Part shown: positions 56,118 to 64,000 of the stretch, in pieces | Numbering within the stretch: the stretch's first letter is position 1 | Layout of the letters: every line of letters begins with the position of its first letter | Assembly (NCBI RefSeq): GCF_001747405.1 | Contig: NZ_CP017305.1 | Location: forward strand, 2,312,001 to 2,376,000 | DNA length: 64,000 nt | Direction of reading: 5' to 3' | Source: Chlorobaculum limnaeum | GTDB taxonomy: Bacteria; Bacteroidota; Chlorobiia; Chlorobiales; Chlorobiaceae | Translations under genes and position numbers: made by a program | The notes under the pieces: model-generated | What the model saw: only the letters and a program-made list of their open reading frames with translations | What the model was told of the DNA's origin: nothing | The model's database searches: none

Positions 56118-57275
56118 CTAAAGGCTTTGACCGGAAAGCGGGTAGTTCCTCCCCTTCCACTCAGGCCCCTTGCCGAAAACGCTCAGGCGGAAAGAGTTTG
56201 CGGCGATCAGGAGGAGCATCGCCTGCGAAAAGAGATGCAACGCCACGGGCCACAACGGCTGACGGAACTTCGCGGCGATGATGAGGCGGATGAGAAGCGC
56301 CACCGCGATCTGCACCAGCGGCAGCCAGAACAAGGTGAGGGAGCGGTCACCATGGAGCACCGAGATGGCGAGGAAACCGTACGGCGCGAGGTAGAGGAGC
56401 GCGACCAGCGCCATCAGGGCGAAGAGACCGACGACGTTGTTGCCGAGTCCGGCGAAGAGATTCTTCGAGAAACCCTGCCACACCTCGCCAAAGCCCTGGT
56501 ACATGCGGCAACTCACCGCATCGGTTCCGTCGAAAGCCGTCACCTTGCCGCCCGAACGCTTGACCGCCTTGCAGAGCCAGACATCCTCGACGATGTTGTT
56601 GCAGACCGACCGGTGCCCACCGATCCGCTCGTACGCCTCGCGCCGAAACAGGATGAACTGGCCAATGGCGTAGCAGAAAGCCGGAGAGGGGCTTTTCGAG
56701 ACCATTGCGATGGGCAGGTAGCTGAAAAGGATGTGATAGACCAGCGGCACGATCAGCTTCTCCCAGAAGCTCTCCATCTGTTGCGCCGGAGTGAGCGAGA
56801 GCATCCCCGCCCCGCTTCGCTGCATCGCCTCGACCGCCCTCGGCAGCGCGTCGGACTGGTGGCACGTGTCGGCGTCGGTGAAGAGCAGCAGCTTGCCCGA
56901 GGCTGCTTCGCCAAGCTGCTGGCAGGCCCACGCCTTGCCATGCCATCCGGCGGGCAGCGGACGGCCTTCGATGATGCGCAGCTTCGCGCCGGAGGGCGTG
57001 GCGGCGATCCGGCGGAGCACGTCGAGTGTGCCGTCGCTGGAGTGGTCGTCGAGCACGATCACCTCGAAATCGGGATAACGCTGTTCGAGAAGCGAAGCGA
57101 CACACGCCTCGATGTTCAGCTCCTCGTTCCGCGCAGGCACCAGCAGCGACACCTTCGGCGCGAACGCGCCGTCACCCGGCCCGGCAGGAAGTCGCGGCAG
57201 ATCGCCGAGGTTTTTCAGCACGATGCCAAGAAAAACCAGCAGCGAACCGAGAATGAAGAGCTGGTAGAAGATCAC
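56118..57275 (-). CDS. cruC: family 2 glycosyltransferase, CruC-like (chlorobactene glucosyltransferase)
   Basis: Membrane glycosyltransferase of 385 residues: an N-terminal span (~1-20), GT-A domain with VPARNEELN, LDDHSSDGT, the metal-binding TDADT and EDVWL, and three or four C-terminal spans. It resembles the carotenoid glycosyltransferase CrtQ, and in C. tepidum the CruC enzyme that glucosylates hydroxychlorobactene lies in this part of the genome (memory). Assignment rests on that and on the layout; another lipid glycosyltransferase is possible. Confidence 0.72.
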   Translation of the reverse strand: MIFYQLFILGSLLVFLGIVLKNLGDLPRLPAGPGDGAFAPKVSLLVPARNEELNIEACVASLLEQRYPDFEVIVLDDHSSDGTLDVLRRIAATPSGAKLRIIEGRPLPAGWHGKAWACQQLGEAASGKLLLFTDADTCHQSDALPRAVEAMQRSGAGMLSLTPAQQMESFWEKLIVPLVYHILFSYLPIAMVSKSPSPAFCYAIGQFILFRREAYERIGGHRSVCNNIVEDVWLCKAVKRSGGKVTAFDGTDAVSCRMYQGFGEVWQGFSKNLFAGLGNNVVGLFALMALVALLYLAPYGFLAISVLHGDRSLTLFWLPLVQIAVALLIRLIIAAKFRQPLWPVALHLFSQAMLLLIAANSFRLSVFGKGPEWKGRNYPLSGQSL

Positions 57276-57297
57276 AAGCGTCTGTTAAAAAGAGATT

Positions 57298-57376
57298 GGG
57301 CTAAAGCCCTGGTTTATTTTGTCTTATCCATAACCCCCGGACTGAAGTCCGGGGCAATTATCAAGAGTTTTAATGG
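57298..57376. repeat. dispersed palindromic repeat, copy B
   Basis: GGGCTAAAGCCC, GGTTTATTTTGT, CCCCCGGACTGAAGTCCGGGG and AATTATCAAGAGTTTTAATGGC; about 80% like copy A by eye. Confidence 0.8.
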
Positions 57377-57388
57377 CTGCATGAACAA

Positions 57389-57411
57389 AAAGGCCGCACC
57401 AGGCGGCCTTG
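57389..57411 (-). terminator. hairpin with T tail downstream of hisG
   Basis: Stem AAGGCCGC/GCGGCCTT, 5-base loop; T5 follows on the minus strand. It is 186 bp after the hisG stop, beyond several palindromes. Confidence 0.65.
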
Positions 57412-57461
57412 CATGACAAGATATGGAAAGACGGGTGGAGCACGGAAACCATAGATATTCA

Positions 57462-57573
57462 GAAGGGTTTTAACCCTTCGGACATTCAAAACTCTTCCAT
57501 TCACATTGCCCCGGCTTTCAAGCCGGGGAACGTGAAGATTTCAAGCACCACCCAATCCCGAACGATTTCGGGA
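57462..57573. repeat. cluster of three short palindromes
   Basis: GAAGGGTTTTAACCCTTC at 57462-57479, CCCCGGCTTTCAAGCCGGGG near 57508-57527, and TCCCGAACGATTTCGGGA at 57556-57573. The second also occurs in copy C (62672-62686). Probably the same dispersed family, 3' of hisG. Confidence 0.7.
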
Positions 57574-57596
57574 CAACAGTTGCAGCGCGGTTCCCC

Positions 57597-58481
57597 TCAG
57601 TCGATCAGCTTGTTGATATTGTACTCGAAAATCCCTTCAGCACCAGCCCGTTTCAGCTCAGGAATGAGCTTGCGCACGATCTTTTCGGCGACGATCACTT
57701 CGAGCGCCACCCACTCCTTGTCGGTGAGGTCCGAGACAGTCGGCTGACGCAGGGCGGGGATCCCGCTCAAAATGGCGCCGAGCGCGGCTTTCGGAGCGTT
57801 CATCTTCAGCCCCACCTTGCCCTGCGCGTTGATCGCGCCTTGCAGCAGCATGGCCATGTTTTCGATCTTCTCGCGCTTCCACGGGTCTTCCCATGCGGCC
57901 TTGTTGGCGATGAGCTTGGTATTAGATTCGAGCACCGTCTCGACGATGCGAAGCTTGTTGGCCCGCAGCGACGAGCCGGTCTCGGTCACTTCGACGATGG
58001 CGTCGGCCAGCTCAGGCGGCTTGACCTCGGTCGCGCCCCAACTGAACTCGACCGATGCGTTCACGCCATTTTCGGCCAGATATTTTTTTGTGATGTTCAC
58101 CACCTCGGTGGCGATATGCTTGCCTTCGAGGTCTTTGACCGTCTTGATCGGCGAGCTTTCCGGCACGGCGAGCACCCAGCGCACCGGGCGCATCGAGGCT
58201 TTCGAGTAAACCAGATCTGCCACCTCGACCACATCGGAGTCGGTCTCGATGATCCAGTCCTTGCCGGTCAGTCCGGCGTCGAACGCCCCTTGCGAAACGT
58301 AACGCGCCATCTCCTGCGCGCGGATCAGGATCGCCTCCAGCTCGTCGTCATCGATCGAGGGAAAATAGGAGCGGCTCTGTACGGAGAAGTGAAAACCGGC
58401 GTTGGCGAAGAGTTCGAGAGTGGAATCCTGGAGGCTGCCTTTGGGCAGACCCAGCTTGAGAACCTTGTTGCTGTTGCTCAT
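57597..58481 (-). CDS. hisG: ATP phosphoribosyltransferase, long form
   Basis: First step of histidine synthesis, feedback-inhibited. 294 residues with the catalytic domain starting [14 protein letters not shown], the PRPP loop [14 protein letters not shown], and a C-terminal regulatory ACT-like domain (~220-294), so it is the hexameric long form that needs no HisZ. It follows lpxH by 27 bp on the same strand; no other his gene is in the window. Confidence 0.94.
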   Translation of the reverse strand: MSNSNKVLKLGLPKGSLQDSTLELFANAGFHFSVQSRSYFPSIDDDELEAILIRAQEMARYVSQGAFDAGLTGKDWIIETDSDVVEVADLVYSKASMRPVRWVLAVPESSPIKTVKDLEGKHIATEVVNITKKYLAENGVNASVEFSWGATEVKPPELADAIVEVTETGSSLRANKLRIVETVLESNTKLIANKAAWEDPWKREKIENMAMLLQGAINAQGKVGLKMNAPKAALGAILSGIPALRQPTVSDLTDKEWVALEVIVAEKIVRKLIPELKRAGAEGIFEYNINKLID

Positions 58482-58508
58482 GAGGTGAAAAATAATCTGA
58501 TAGTTGAC

Positions 58509-59240
58509 TTAAAGCTGTTCGAGCCTGAATTGCCCCTGTTCATAGACTCCGTACTGATAGCGTCCCTCGATCCACGAGCCGAGATTGACATAGGCGCTGC
58601 CCGATTCATGAACAGTCTCGATACGCTCCGAGTGGTTATGGCCGCAGACAAAGTAATCAAAATCGCGTTCTTGAGCCAGTGAGGTGGCAAAATCGAAAAG
58701 GCGCGTCGATTCCGCGCGCATGTCGCTCTTCTTGTGCTTGCGGCTGAGGCGTGAAAACCAGCTCATCAGGGCGGTCGAAAGGTCGGAGTGGAACGCGGTC
58801 AGCAGCCCGAGGTTGAAACGGTTCCGGACAAAGCGGGCGAAGAGCTTGTAACCGAGATCGCCATCGCCCAGCCCGTCGCCGTGCGCCATCAGAAAGGTGC
58901 AACCGTCGTGCTGCACCTCGTGCAGGCCGTACATGGTTTTCACCCCCAGCTCGTCATCGAAATAGCTGCCTAGGTAGAAGTCGTGGTTTCCGGCCATCCA
59001 GGTCACCGACACGCCGCTGCGCACCAGCCCCGAGAGCATACAGAAAAAACGGGTGAACCCTTTGGGAATGACGTGGCGATACTCCATCCAGTAGTCGAGG
59101 ATGTCGCCGAGCAGAAAGAGCGAGCCGCCGGTGCTTGCGATGGTGGAGAAGAGGGTTTCGAGACGTTCGAGCTTCTCCGCTTCGGCCTGCGGTTCCTGCA
59201 GGCCGAGATGAAGATCGCTGACGAAGTAGAGTGCGGACAT
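58509..59240 (-). CDS. lpxH: UDP-2,3-diacylglucosamine pyrophosphatase-like metallophosphoesterase
   Basis: Calcineurin-like enzyme, 243 residues, likely LpxH of lipid A synthesis. Metal motifs in order: D9-x-H11 (SDLHLG), D46 and D49 (GDILDYW), N85-H86 (GNHDFY), H120 (AHGDG) and GHNH near residue 205. The longer linker between GNHD and GHNH is LpxH/LpxG-like. It sits between the prenol-kinase-like gene and hisG. Confidence 0.84.
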   Translation of the reverse strand: MSALYFVSDLHLGLQEPQAEAEKLERLETLFSTIASTGGSLFLLGDILDYWMEYRHVIPKGFTRFFCMLSGLVRSGVSVTWMAGNHDFYLGSYFDDELGVKTMYGLHEVQHDGCTFLMAHGDGLGDGDLGYKLFARFVRNRFNLGLLTAFHSDLSTALMSWFSRLSRKHKKSDMRAESTRLFDFATSLAQERDFDYFVCGHNHSERIETVHESGSAYVNLGSWIEGRYQYGVYEQGQFRLEQL

Positions 59241-59256
59241 GGATCGAAAATGCGGT

Positions 59257-59976
59257 TCAGGACAAAAGCGCCAGCGAAAGCGCGATCACCGTTACGGGAA
59301 TGAGGATGTTGTCCACCTCTTTCGGGCTGGCCCCTTCGACCGCCGTAGCAGCAAGCGCGATAATGGCGATCTTGCCGGGATTGTAGGCCTCCGGCACGAT
59401 GAGCTGGACGAAGAACAGACCGGCAAGAAACGCCCCGGCGAAGAACGCGACGCTTCCCTCGACGGTCTTGTTGCTTAAAATCCGGTACTGCATCTTGCCG
59501 AGCTTCGTGCCCACGATCGGCGCGAGTCCGTCGCCCCACCCGAGCATCGCCATCGCGAGCACGCCGGCGCTCTGCTTGTAGAACACCGTGCCACAGATCA
59601 TCGCCACCACCACGAAGTAGAGAGTGCCCTTGAGCAGCTCGCGCTTGTCGCCGGTGCGGGTCATGGTCTTGACCGCCTGGTCGTCTTCGGCGGCAAACAG
59701 CCCCTTCTGCACCAGCAGCACCGTCCAGATGGCGAACACCGAAATGTTCAGATACTGCGACCAGCCGCCGTCCTGAAACAGCGGCAGAAAGATGATGACC
59801 GACCCGGCGCAGATGTGGGTAATCTTGCGGCTGATGTCGCGCGGCAGGCCGTGGTTGGTCACAAGCCAGTCCATCAGCGGGGGAACGCTGAACACATAAG
59901 CGAGGGTAAGAAACGCGACCAGCGCGTTGTGCCAGACCACAGGCAGGGAAAAGAAAGTCGAAGGCAAAGTCATCAT
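59257..59976 (-). CDS. phytol/farnesol-kinase-like membrane protein (CTP-dependent kinase family)
   Basis: 239 residues (start ATG 59976 or 59973), seven or so membrane spans. DISRKITHICAGSVI, MLGWGDGLAPIVGTKLGKM and KTVEGSVAFFAGAF are the marks of the phytol kinase (VTE5)/dolichol kinase/CdsA family. It is 124 bp downstream of bchK, which attaches a prenyl tail to bacteriochlorophyllide, so recycling of farnesol or phytol is an attractive role. Phosphatidate cytidylyltransferase is the alternative. Confidence 0.78.
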   Translation of the reverse strand: MMTLPSTFFSLPVVWHNALVAFLTLAYVFSVPPLMDWLVTNHGLPRDISRKITHICAGSVIIFLPLFQDGGWSQYLNISVFAIWTVLLVQKGLFAAEDDQAVKTMTRTGDKRELLKGTLYFVVVAMICGTVFYKQSAGVLAMAMLGWGDGLAPIVGTKLGKMQYRILSNKTVEGSVAFFAGAFLAGLFFVQLIVPEAYNPGKIAIIALAATAVEGASPKEVDNILIPVTVIALSLALLS

Positions 59977-60100
59977 AGCGATCGGATTTAGGCTGTTGAA
60001 CAAAAAAGAATGCCGTGCGTCGACGGCGGACAAAAAGCAGGCCCCGCCCTGGCGTCACGCACATTTCAAAAAAACAGCAATTCCGGTGTTCCACAGCCAC

Positions 60101-61111
60101 CTAAGCATTCATATACTTCATACCAATCGCACCGGCGGCAAACAGATTGTTGGAAAGAAACAGGATGTTATTAGCTATCTGAAACCTGAGATAGGCGTTA
60201 TGCTCGGCTACATCGCTCTGGCCGATGGCGTTGCCAAAACCGTCGTCCACGGCATTCTGCATGAACGACACACCACTTTTCGGATCCTTGTACAGCTTGA
60301 TCTGCAACACGATATTGAGCACCAGCCCGCCGAGCATCAGGAATACCAGATGATAGAAACCCCAAATGAACTCGAGCGTCGCGAAAGAGATAAAGACGAG
60401 ATCGATGATAATAAAGGAAACCAGAAAGGTGTTTTTCGCGCCGATCATCACCGTCAGCGATTTCAGCCCCCCCTCCCTGTCGCCTTCAGCGGACTTGAAG
60501 TCATTGAGAATGATGAGCGCCACCGCCATGAAAAAGTTCAGTACGGAAAGCCAGTACACTTCGGGCCGGATCTCGCTGAACAGCGCATTGGCGGAAAACC
60601 AGGTAATGAAGCTGTAGGAAAAACCGACGGCCGGCGCCGAGGTTATGATATTTTTTTTGAGCTTCAATGGGGGCGCCGAATAGATATAGGCGACAAACAG
60701 ACCGGAGGCTATCGAAACGAGAATGATGAGGCCCCGAATGCCACCGATATAGAGCCAGAGGAAAACGCCTATCGCCAAGGCCATCAGGCAAACCACCACG
60801 CTGTTCAATAACGCCTCTTTCTTTGTCAGCCGACCCGATGGAATCGGTCTGGTCGGCTCGTTGACCCTGTCGAGTTCAAGGTCGAACAGATCGTTGATCG
60901 ACTGACTGAATCCAGTACCCAAAGGGCCAAACATCAGGAATATCGAAAGCAGAAGCAAGTAATCGTGAAGCGTCGGCCGCATCGAACCCGAAGCCATGAC
61001 GCCCCCGGCCAGACAAGGAAACACGCTGATCCAGGTGACGGGATCGAGAATTTCAAGATGAGCCCTTACTTTATCGGTAAAACTGAAGCTGCGATTTGTT
61101 GTAACAGACAT
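60101..61111 (-). CDS. bchK: bacteriochlorophyll c synthase BchK (prenyltransferase)
   Basis: UbiA-family membrane enzyme that joins a farnesyl tail to bacteriochlorophyllide c. 336 residues from ATG 61111 (MSVTTNRSFSF). First Asp-rich motif NDLFDLELDRVNEPTRPIPS, second NDFKSAEGDREGG, about eight membrane spans. BchG and ChlG are close relatives; I prefer BchK because its position next to a miaB and after cruC matches the C. tepidum locus as I recall. It reads from a separate promoter, 100 bp past miaB. Confidence 0.84.
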   Translation of the reverse strand: MSVTTNRSFSFTDKVRAHLEILDPVTWISVFPCLAGGVMASGSMRPTLHDYLLLLSIFLMFGPLGTGFSQSINDLFDLELDRVNEPTRPIPSGRLTKKEALLNSVVVCLMALAIGVFLWLYIGGIRGLIILVSIASGLFVAYIYSAPPLKLKKNIITSAPAVGFSYSFITWFSANALFSEIRPEVYWLSVLNFFMAVALIILNDFKSAEGDREGGLKSLTVMIGAKNTFLVSFIIIDLVFISFATLEFIWGFYHLVFLMLGGLVLNIVLQIKLYKDPKSGVSFMQNAVDDGFGNAIGQSDVAEHNAYLRFQIANNILFLSNNLFAAGAIGMKYMNA

Positions 61112-61211
61112 TGTACATCCGAAGCACGCTCTTTGGAGCAAGCGTTATTAGATAAAAATATTCTTTTTTGGAAAGAAGGAATTTACAAATCACCCCCAAC
61201 ATAAAAAAGCC

Positions 61212-62531
61212 TCATACAGGACATTGCACAACACCCATAAGAGTCGCCGAGGTCGCGCCGGTGATCTTCACCAGAAGCGTGTCGCCCGGATTGAACTCGC
61301 CACGGCTGAAAACCACCGCGCGGTTGGTTTTCGTGCGGCCCATGAGCTGCGACGATGAGCGGCGGCTTTCGGCTTCGGCGAGCACCTCGACCGTCTGGCC
61401 GATCTCGCACCGGTAAATTTCGCGTGACATCGAGGTCTGCAATTCGATGATCTCCTGGAGCCGCCGCTTCTTGACCGCTTCAGGCACGTCGTCCGGCAGG
61501 TTCCGCGCCGCCCAGGTGCCGGGGCGCACCGAGTAGTGGAACATGAACGCCGTGTCGTAACCGACCGCTTCCATGAGCGACAAGGTCTCCCGGTGCTCCT
61601 CCTCCGTTTCAGTGCAGAATCCGGCGATCAGGTCGGTGGTGATGGCGGCGTCGGGAATATGGCGGCGGATCATGGCGATCTTGTCGAGGTACTCCTGGCG
61701 CGTGTGGCCGCGCTTCATCAGATCGAGCATCCGTGACGATCCCGATTGGACGGGCAGATGGATGTGGTTGCAGAGGTTTGGACGGGCGGCGATCACCCTG
61801 ACGAGCGACTCGGAGATGTCCTTGGGGTGCGAGGTGGTGAAGCGGATGCGCATCCCGGGCGCGGCGAGGCTCACGCCGTCGAGCAGACCGGCGAAGTCGA
61901 GGCCCTCTTTGGCGTCGCGCCACGAGTTGACGTTCTGGCCGAGCAGCGTCACCTCGCGGAAGCCCGCCGCCGAGAGCGCCGCGACCTCGGCGACGACACG
62001 TTCGTAGCCGACGCTGCGCTCGCGCCCGCGCGTCACCGGAACCACGCAGAAGGCGCAGTAGTTGTTGCAGCCGCGCATCACCGGCAGGAACGCGCTGATC
62101 GTCCCGGTTCTGACGGGATCGATGCCCGCGTAGGTCTCCGCCTGATCATAATCGAGGCTTGCGAGATGCTTCTGCTCCCGCGAGTTTTCGATGATCCCGG
62201 CAAGCTCGCGATAGTTGTCCGGCCCGACGATGAAATCGACGAAGGGATAATCGCTGAAGACCCTTTCGCGCTCGAACTGCGGCACACAGCCAAGCACGCC
62301 GACCACCAGCCCCCGCTGCCGCCGCTTGCGCCCCTTGAGCTGCGTGAGGATGTTGCCGAGCCGCTCCTCGGCATTCTCGCGCACCGCGCAGGAGTTGAGC
62401 AGCACCACATCGGCGGAGGCCTCGTCGCCAGCCCGCGCGAATCCGCCATCCGTCAAAATCGACGTGACGATCTCCGAGTCCGCCAGGTTCATCTGGCAAC
62501 CGAAGGTGTGGATGTAAAATGATGATGACAT
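61212..62531 (-). CDS. miaB: tRNA-2-methylthio-N6-dimethylallyladenosine synthase
   Basis: Radical SAM methylthiotransferase acting on i6A37 of tRNA. 439 residues: UPF0004 domain with C12, C48 and C82 for the auxiliary cluster ([19 protein letters not shown]), radical SAM ligands C155, C159 and C162 ([10 protein letters not shown]), and a C-terminal TRAM domain ([15 protein letters not shown]). Nothing is missing. Confidence 0.95.
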   Translation of the reverse strand: MSSSFYIHTFGCQMNLADSEIVTSILTDGGFARAGDEASADVVLLNSCAVRENAEERLGNILTQLKGRKRRQRGLVVGVLGCVPQFERERVFSDYPFVDFIVGPDNYRELAGIIENSREQKHLASLDYDQAETYAGIDPVRTGTISAFLPVMRGCNNYCAFCVVPVTRGRERSVGYERVVAEVAALSAAGFREVTLLGQNVNSWRDAKEGLDFAGLLDGVSLAAPGMRIRFTTSHPKDISESLVRVIAARPNLCNHIHLPVQSGSSRMLDLMKRGHTRQEYLDKIAMIRRHIPDAAITTDLIAGFCTETEEEHRETLSLMEAVGYDTAFMFHYSVRPGTWAARNLPDDVPEAVKKRRLQEIIELQTSMSREIYRCEIGQTVEVLAEAESRRSSSQLMGRTKTNRAVVFSRGEFNPGDTLLVKITGATSATLMGVVQCPV

Positions 62532-62574
62532 GCTGCTTATCGGAATCGACGCTGCTATAAGATATTGGTCTTAT

Positions 62575-62727
62575 TGGGCTAAAGCCCTTATTTATTTTGC
62601 ATTATCTGCATACCCCTGACAAAAGTCCGGGGCAATTATTCCGGAGTTAATGGTCGGCACAATAATTGCCCCGGCTTTCAAGCCGGGAATACAGAATTGA
62701 CCAGTTTTCTTGGGCTTCAGCCCAATC
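62575..62727. repeat. dispersed palindromic repeat, copy C, with extra palindromes
   Basis: GGGCTAAAGCCC, a TTTATTTTGCATTATCTGCATACCCC-like middle (25 bases), an imperfect GACAAAAGTCCGGGGC, AATTATTCCGGAGTTAATGG, then CCCCGGCTTTCAAGCCGGG and GGGCTTCAGCCC (62711-62722). The left palindrome is eroded (CCCCTGAC). The rest of 62728-62920 holds no supported feature. Confidence 0.78.
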
Positions 62728-62920
62728 TCTTTCTTTGTGATTTGTGCGATTGATTGTTGCCGGAGCAATAATGCAATGACAAATCAAAACCTGCACACTC
62801 ACTCAACCTCCCGAAACGGAGCGAGGCGCGACCTCGTGACTGGCCCGGCGAACCGGAGTCGTCACGAAGCGCGCCCTGCCGCTTCCTTCCCTTGAACTGA
62901 AAACTCCCCGGCGGAGACCG

Positions 62921-63532
62921 TCAGGCGCCGAAATGGAGGTGGACGTACTTCTGAAGTTCGGCTTCGGCATCCTCCTTGCACAGCCCGCACACCGTGCTGA
63001 TCTTGGTGTGCTCCTGAAGCTCGTAGAAGGTGCGCGCGCCTTCGAGCACCGCCTCCTCAATGTCGTGATCGGTGACGTTCATGCACTGGCAGACGGTTCT
63101 CGCCTGCACCTTCTGGACGCGGTCGTTCATGCCGTTGCGGATGAAGTAGTCGTTGATCGCCGCCCGCAGCGCCTTGTCGCCGAGCACCGAGCAGTGAATC
63201 TTGTTCTCCGGCAGCCCGCCCAGCTCCTTGGCGACCTCTTTGGGCGAAATGTTGAACGCCTGGTCGAGCGTCATCCCCTTGACCATCTCGGAGAGAATCG
63301 AGGTGCTGGCGATGGCGCTGGCGCAGCCGTAGGTCTTCCACTGACAGTCGATGATCTTTTCGTTCTCCTTGTCCACTTTGATGGCCACCATCATCTGGTC
63401 GCCGCACTGCAGGTTGCCCTCCATGCCGACGCCGTCGAAGGCGCTGGTGTCGTTGCCCTTGAGAATATTTTTCGGACTCTCGAAATGCTCCTTGAGTTTT
63501 TCGGTATATGCCCATTCGCCTGACTGAAGCAT
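62921..63532 (-). CDS. nifU: NifU-like Fe-S scaffold: IscU domain plus BFD-like [2Fe-2S] domain
   Basis: 203 residues. IscU-type domain (1-135) with the scaffold ligands C43, C70 and C114; then a bacterioferritin-ferredoxin-like domain (~145-195) with C148, C150, C182 and C185. The C-terminal NFU domain of classical NifU is absent, so this is the two-domain form. AAGGAGAT precedes the ATG. It lies 12 bp downstream of the cysteine desulfurase, the usual partner. Confidence 0.9.
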   Translation of the reverse strand: MLQSGEWAYTEKLKEHFESPKNILKGNDTSAFDGVGMEGNLQCGDQMMVAIKVDKENEKIIDCQWKTYGCASAIASTSILSEMVKGMTLDQAFNISPKEVAKELGGLPENKIHCSVLGDKALRAAINDYFIRNGMNDRVQKVQARTVCQCMNVTDHDIEEAVLEGARTFYELQEHTKISTVCGLCKEDAEAELQKYVHLHFGA

Positions 63533-63544
63533 GAATATCTCCTT

Positions 63545-64000
63545 TTATGCTTTGATATAAGCAGTTGACATGTTTCTGATTCTTTCGATGACCCCCGGCA
63601 GGACGTCGAGCATGTATTCGACCTCCTCCAGGGTGGTCGCGCGGCCCATGCTGATGCGGATCGAGCCGTGCGCCCTCTCGGCATCGACGCCGGTGGCGAG
63701 CAGCACGTGCGACGGATCGAGCGATCCCGAAGCGCAGGCCGAACCGGTCGAGACCGCGATTCCGGCGAGATCGAGATAGAGCAAAATCGACTCCCCCTCC
63801 GCGCCGGGGAACGACACGTTGAGCGTGTTGGGCACCGAATCGGTCGGATGGCCGTTGAACAGCGCCTCGTCGATGCGCTCCTCGATTCCCTTGCGCAGCA
63901 CCTCCTTCAACCCAAGCAGCCGCTCCGCCTCGGACTCCATTTCGGCCTTGCGCATATCGACCGCCATTGCGAGGCCCATGATGCCGAGGGTGTTTTCGGT
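63545..64000 (-). CDS. nifS: cysteine desulfurase NifS/IscS, C-terminal part
   Basis: The frame is open to base 64000 (TENTLGIMGLAM), so the start and the PLP-lysine part lie outside the window. About 151 residues are visible with the catalytic Cys in STGSACASGSLDPSH and the tail ISMGRATTLEEVEYML. It gives sulfur from cysteine to the NifU-type scaffold that follows after 12 bp. Confidence 0.93.
   Translation of the reverse strand, partial: TENTLGIMGLAMAVDMRKAEMESEAERLLGLKEVLRKGIEERIDEALFNGHPTDSVPNTLNVSFPGAEGESILLYLDLAGIAVSTGSACASGSLDPSHVLLATGVDAERAHGSIRISMGRATTLEEVEYMLDVLPGVIERIRNMSTAYIKA

Overview
The window reads as a chromosomal segment of a green sulfur bacterium, most likely a Chlorobaculum species (C. 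tepidum type). The evidence is the chlorosome proteins CsmA and CsmC, two full-length BchH-type magnesium-chelatase subunits followed by bchM and bchE, a BchK-type bacteriochlorophyll c synthase, a CruC-like glycosyltransferase, high GC coding sequence, and housekeeping genes of Chlorobi type. Nearly all of it is dense, ordinary chromosome. I see no tRNA or rRNA gene. Species and locus-order statements come from memory, not from a search.

Layout. 1-300: C-terminal end of a Shedu-like (DUF4263) protein. 581-4762: minus-strand block SDR, recA, dusB, asd. 4983-10249: M16 peptidase, trigger factor, nadC-acpS, folB-folK. 10338-16235: a minus-strand chlorosome block in which two ArsA/Get3-type ATPases with C-terminal HSP20-like domains flank csmC, csmA and a 744-residue acidic repeat protein. 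16557-18991: pyrK, ssb, holA. 19141-21588: a divergent SDR and a serine-palmitoyltransferase-like enzyme. 21887-27068: a TonB-dependent receptor and a FkbM methyltransferase, with an intact IS inserted exactly at the FkbM start codon. 27475-38556: bchS, bchH, bchM, bchE. 38809-39237: hsp20.

39576-50375: a complete type I-E CRISPR-Cas locus in the order cas3, cse1, cse2, cas6e, cas7, cas5, cas1, cas2, followed 8 bp later by 41 repeats and 40 spacers. cas7 carries an apparent one-base frameshift at an A6 run that puts it in frame with cas5. The base after every one of the 41 repeat cores is a pyrimidine, which suggests a PAM ending in Y. No separate leader fits between cas2 and the array.

50558-64000: DUF4438 protein, M23 peptidase, arfB/HAD pair, small ferredoxin, WD40 protein, cruC-like glycosyltransferase, then bchK, a prenol/phytol-kinase-like protein, lpxH-like and hisG on the minus strand, miaB, and a nifS-nifU pair that runs off the end. 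Three families of short dispersed repeats lie between genes here: GTGGACNNN minisatellites, palindromic CCCCGG-AGTCCGGGG elements and GGGCG hairpins.

Functional theme: the photosynthetic antenna. The window holds Mg insertion (bchS, bchH), methylation (bchM), ring E closure (bchE), tail attachment (bchK with a possible prenol kinase), carotenoid glycosylation (cruC-like), envelope proteins (csmA, csmC) and a candidate chaperone/targeting module (ArsA-HSP20). Defence functions are the CRISPR locus and the Shedu end.
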